The translations under genes and the position numbers were made by a program. DNA of 64,000 nucleotides from Brevibacterium sp. RIT 803 (GTDB lineage Bacteria; Actinomycetota; Actinomycetes; Actinomycetales; Brevibacteriaceae). The stretch lies in assembly GCF_016892625.1 (NCBI RefSeq), contig NZ_JAFEMW010000003.1, positions 310,001 to 374,000 on the forward strand. The letters are read 5' to 3'. Positions 61,043-64,000 of this stretch are shown in pieces; the stretch's first letter is position 1; every line of letters begins with the position of its first letter. Below the pieces are notes generated by a model, which was not told where the DNA came from, made no database searches, and worked only from the letters and a program-made list of their open reading frames with translations.

Positions 61043-61825
61043 ATGAACGCAGGCGATAGGCGCGAGGAGATCATCCAGCGGGTTCGGGCGCAGGGCGAGA
61101 TGAGTGTCGAGACGCTCTCGGAGACGCTCGGTGTCACCGCCTCGACGATCCGGCGTGACCTCGCGCGACTCACCGACTCAGGGGACCTCGCACGCACCTA
61201 CGGCGGTGTCATCGCCGTCCCTGCGGAGGCGGAGAGCACACTGGATGAACGCTCCCACGAGGCTCCTGAAATCAAACGGGCGCTTGGTGCGTGGTGTGCG
61301 CAGCAGGTACCGGCGGGGTCACATGTCCTCCTCGACGCGGGCAGCACGACTGCGCAGATCGCACGTGCACTGCGCGAGACGACTCCGCTTTCGGTCGTGT
61401 CCACAGGGCTTACCTCTCTGCAGCAGATGACGGGCGCGGAGGGGATCGAATTCACCCTCCTCGGCGGCCGGTACCGTTCGATCAGCCAGGGCTTCATCGG
61501 TCCGATCACCGAAGTCGGGCTGGAGAAGTTCACCTTCGACTTCGCCTTTCTCGGCGCCGATGCCGTCACCGCCGAAGACGGCGTTTGCGAAGCCACTGCA
61601 GAGCAGGTGCGACTCAAAGAGTTCATGAGCCGACGTGCCACCCACGTCTTCGTCGTCGCTCACTCAGCCAAACTGGGCCAACGCCCCTTCCACGCCTGGG
61701 CAGACCTGGGCAATGGGTGGACGCTCGTGACCGATGAGGCAGCTGAAGCTGAGCAGATCACGGCATTCGAATCCCGCGGCATCCGCGTGGTCACCGTCGA
61801 CGACATGGGCAAGGCTCACGACTAG
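61043..61825 (+). CDS. DeoR-family regulator of the sugar-acid locus
   Basis: A 260-residue DeoR-type repressor. N-terminal HTH (RREEIIQRVRAQGEMSVETL, then TASTIRRDLARL), followed by the DeoRC phosphosugar-sensing domain with LLDAGSTTAQIARAL, LLGGRYRSISQGFIGP and VVAHSAKLGQRPFHAW. ATG 61043 is preceded by GGAG; GTG 61040 is equally near. It follows the kinase-PdxA gene by 170 bp and converges with the sialidase-like gene. The effector is probably a phosphorylated sugar acid. Confidence 0.9.
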   Translation: MNAGDRREEIIQRVRAQGEMSVETLSETLGVTASTIRRDLARLTDSGDLARTYGGVIAVPAEAESTLDERSHEAPEIKRALGAWCAQQVPAGSHVLLDAGSTTAQIARALRETTPLSVVSTGLTSLQQMTGAEGIEFTLLGGRYRSISQGFIGPITEVGLEKFTFDFAFLGADAVTAEDGVCEATAEQVRLKEFMSRRATHVFVVAHSAKLGQRPFHAWADLGNGWTLVTDEAAEAEQITAFESRGIRVVTVDDMGKAHD

Positions 61826-61856
61826 AAGGACGCGTTCCCTGACGCCCCCGACGGAG

Positions 61857-63026
61857 TCAACCCCAGAGTTTGCAGTCGGTATGGACTTGGTCCTCGACTC
61901 CTGAGATCCAGTCCTCGGCGAAGACGACGTGCCTGACTGCTCGACGTGAGCCGTAGGCGTAGACGACGTGGATGAGCCCATCGGAGTCGACGATTCCGTG
62001 CGGGTACTCCTGCCGGCGGTTGCTGCGCAGATTGCCCGAGCCTGCGAATCCGTCGCCGGGCTCGATGACCCGACGCACCGGCCAGGTGCGGCCTTCGTCG
62101 TTGGAGACGGCGATGACCATTCTCATCCGCTCATAGGGCCACACCACCTCGGCGGGCTCGTAAGTGACCTGGTGCTCGTTCGAGACCAGAGCCAACATTC
62201 CGGACGGCAGAAGGAATGCACTGAGTCCGGCGTTGTTATTCGGCACATCGGTTGCCTCTGGAACGGTCCAGGTCTCGCCTCCGTCTTCGGATCTGCTGAT
62301 GTAGACCCAGTCGGCGAAGCGCGAGCGGAACAGACACACCAGGCGCCCGGGCTCAAGCTCGACGACATTGGGATGGACCCTGCCGCTCGCGTCAGGGAAT
62401 TCGATCTGGCGCCAGGTACCGCCCTTGTCCTCGGAGATCTGAAGCACCGGCTGGTCCGAACCGTTCTTCGAATCGTCATCGAAGCACAGCCACTGGGGAT
62501 GAACCCATCTGCCGTCGCTGAGGACCTGGATCGGTTGGCGGCAGAATGTTCCTTGCCTGTCGAACAGCGTCTTCGGCTGAGACCAGTTCTTGCCACCATC
62601 AGCGGAGCGAACCACCTTCACCACCGAGGTGTGCTGCAGATTGAAGGTCTCAGGCACACCTGACTGCCGCGACAGCTGAGAGGTGTAGACAAGCCAGATC
62701 TGACCGTCGGGGGCCTCGAACAGACCTGGATTCTGGTCTGAACGGATCTCGTCGTGTGTGACAGCCGCAGAAGCAGACCACGTGGCAGTGGTCGAGTCGA
62801 ATCGGGAAACGAGCACGTCGATGTCCTTGTTGCCCTCGTCGCTGCCGCCGAACCAGGCCGCGAGCAGGGTTCCGTCACGCAGCGCCAGAACCGACGGAGC
62901 GTGGTTGGAACGGCGATCGGTCGGGATGACTGCCGCGGCATTGCCCGAATCGTCGAAGTATCGGAGTCTGCCGTCGGCGGGCGGCTCGGATACGTGTTCA
63001 AGCCTCTCGTTCGCGAGCAGATTCAT
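61857..63026 (-). CDS. Cytosolic sialidase-fold (BNR/Asp-box) protein
   Basis: A 389-residue beta-propeller protein of the sialidase (BNR_2) superfamily. Four Asp-boxes are visible: SADGGKNW, SEDKGGTW, SEDGGETW and SNDEGRTW. Arg residues of the sialidase triad are possible in NHAPSVLALRDG and CLFRSRFADW but not certain. There is no signal peptide, so it acts inside the cell. In this setting it may be a glycosidase or lyase for an imported acidic sugar; true sialidase function is not established. AAGGAG precedes ATG 63026. The Nramp-like gene lies upstream on the same strand. Confidence 0.8.
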   Translation of the reverse strand: MNLLANERLEHVSEPPADGRLRYFDDSGNAAAVIPTDRRSNHAPSVLALRDGTLLAAWFGGSDEGNKDIDVLVSRFDSTTATWSASAAVTHDEIRSDQNPGLFEAPDGQIWLVYTSQLSRQSGVPETFNLQHTSVVKVVRSADGGKNWSQPKTLFDRQGTFCRQPIQVLSDGRWVHPQWLCFDDDSKNGSDQPVLQISEDKGGTWRQIEFPDASGRVHPNVVELEPGRLVCLFRSRFADWVYISRSEDGGETWTVPEATDVPNNNAGLSAFLLPSGMLALVSNEHQVTYEPAEVVWPYERMRMVIAVSNDEGRTWPVRRVIEPGDGFAGSGNLRSNRRQEYPHGIVDSDGLIHVVYAYGSRRAVRHVVFAEDWISGVEDQVHTDCKLWG

Positions 63027-63089
63027 GCGTGACTCCTTTGCTGTGTGGTCCGGTCAGTGTCGCATCCGGTGCGGATCATCCGGTGCAGG

Positions 63090-64000
63090 TCATCCGAAGG
63101 CGGTGTCAAACATCGACGGAATCTGCATCGCAATCTGAAATCCGATGATGATCGCAATGACACCGAGAAGCGCCAGCAGCGCCGTCTGCCACTTCGGGTT
63201 CACCGCGTAGCTGTGCATGTGCTTCTTCCGCGATGTCAGGAGCAGAATGCAGACGACGATGATCGGCAGGCTGAGCACCGTCGAGATCGCGGTGCCGACG
63301 ATGTTGAGTGAGATGAGATCCGGTGCGCCCGGAATGGTCGAGATCAAGGGGACGATGATGAAGACGATCGCCTGAATCCACCGGAACGCAGGGTTCTCCT
63401 CATCTCGGCCGAGGAACTTCCGCATCGAGGGCACGGAATGGTTGATGCCGTTGATCGCGAGCTGCGCGAACCCTCGAGACTGCGGTGGGAAGCTCGTCAT
63501 CGCGGCGAAGAAGATGCACATCCACAGCAGGAAGGGACCCGCCGGCCCCACCGCAACGGAGAGCATGTGTGAGAGATCGAACTCATCAGCGATCGAGAAT
63601 CCTGGATGTGCGGCGCTGAACTCCGCGGCGACGATCCAGAACAGAAGGTTGATGACGAGCAGAGGTGCCATTCCAGCGATGAGGTCGAACTGCTGAAGGC
63701 GACGATATTTCGGTCCGACCCAGCCTTTGTCTCGCATGAAGCCGGAATACAGCAGGTTCGGCATGTTGCCGGCAATCGTGCCGATGGTGGCCGAAGCGAT
63801 GACGATGGGGGCGAAGGCGGAGGTGTTCTGCTCCTCTGGGATCTCGAATGCGAGTCCCTGCATGAAGCCCCCGATGTCGAAGGTACCGATCTTGATCAGT
63901 GCATAGATGAACGCAACGATCATCGCGACCGAGGCGAAGCGCGCGAAGTACTCGAGGACGACGAACTGCTTGCGCAACATCACCAGTGACAAGGTCAGCG
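63090..64000 (-). CDS. Second Nramp-like transporter, 5' end outside the window
   Basis: C-terminal 300 or so residues of a polytopic membrane protein; the frame stays open to the window edge. VIASATIGTIAGNMPNLLYS resembles Nramp helix 6, but the Met-Pro-His motif reads Met-Pro-Asn. Other hydrophobic segments follow to the C-terminus. It is 63 bp upstream of the sialidase-fold gene and co-directional, so the two probably form an operon for uptake and processing of one substrate. Helix 1 is not visible, so metal-site loss cannot be fully judged. Confidence 0.7.
   Translation of the reverse strand, partial: LTLSLVMLRKQFVVLEYFARFASVAMIVAFIYALIKIGTFDIGGFMQGLAFEIPEEQNTSAFAPIVIASATIGTIAGNMPNLLYSGFMRDKGWVGPKYRRLQQFDLIAGMAPLLVINLLFWIVAAEFSAAHPGFSIADEFDLSHMLSVAVGPAGPFLLWMCIFFAAMTSFPPQSRGFAQLAINGINHSVPSMRKFLGRDEENPAFRWIQAIVFIIVPLISTIPGAPDLISLNIVGTAISTVLSLPIIVVCILLLTSRKKHMHSYAVNPKWQTALLALLGVIAIIIGFQIAMQIPSMFDTAFG

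Overview
The window is 64 kb of GC-rich, tightly packed DNA from an actinobacterium. The best guess is Brevibacterium or a close relative in Micrococcales/Corynebacteriales. Support for this is the benABCD then LuxR-type benR gene order known from Corynebacterium glutamicum, a mycothiol-dependent isomerase homologue, an IclR-regulated hut cluster, heavy G/C third-position codon use and frequent 1-11 bp gene overlaps. I see no rRNA, tRNA, CRISPR array, transposase or phage gene. The window is chromosomal catabolic territory: transporters, enzymes for small acids and heterocycles, and many local regulators. Both ends cut a transporter gene.

Layout. 0-4 kb: end of an NCS2 nucleobase permease, then a minus-strand operon of amidohydrolase, TauE/SafE permease and LacI regulator with a perfect palindromic operator. 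4-7 kb: rlmC, a VOC protein and a GH114-type lipoprotein, with two copies of a 58-bp hairpin repeat. 7-11 kb: LysR, CitMHS transporter, AtuA and AtuA C-terminal protein. 11.5-24.3 kb: histidine utilisation (BCCT transporter, IclR regulator, hutF, an AllC-like amidohydrolase, hutH, hutI, a truncated acyl-CoA-ligase-like gene, a PucR regulator, hutU). 24.6-41 kb: benzoate/catechol degradation (AAA+ ATPase, catR-like, catB, catA, benR, benD, benC, benB, benA, an isomerase homologue, benK, benE, LysR). 41.7-46 kb: an MHS transporter, catI/catJ-type CoA transferase and LysR. 46-50 kb: CaiB-type CoA transferase, acyl-CoA dehydrogenase and NCS1 permease. 50-53.6 kb: NhaC-type antiporter and secreted lipase. 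54-64 kb: a sugar-acid locus (two Nramp-like transporters, D-2-hydroxyacid dehydrogenase, DapA-family aldolase, aldo/keto reductase, an in-frame fusion of a DUF1537 kinase with PdxA2, DeoR, and a cytosolic sialidase-fold protein).

How the parts connect. Benzoate enters by BenK/BenE, is dihydroxylated by BenABC, re-aromatised by BenD to catechol, cleaved by CatA and cycloisomerised by CatB. CatI/CatJ could activate 3-oxoadipate. CatC and the enol-lactone hydrolase are not in the window. Histidine goes through HutH, HutU, HutI and HutF to N-formylglutamate, which the AllC-like enzyme may hydrolyse.

The most interesting signals are regulatory and architectural. (1) A 14-bp palindrome (TCCGA-N4-TCGGA type) lies upstream of hutI and hutU, and also upstream of the CaiB/acyl-CoA dehydrogenase pair and the NCS1 permease 22-29 kb away. 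This suggests an undescribed extension of the hut regulon, perhaps imidazolepropionate to urocanate. (2) The sugar-acid locus has Nramp-fold transporters lacking the metal-site motifs, a kinase-dehydrogenase fusion with a strong internal ribosome site, and tandem GCGCA-N4-RCGCA operators. (3) An 11-mer, CCACCTCGGCG, occurs at least 19 times in several reading frames.
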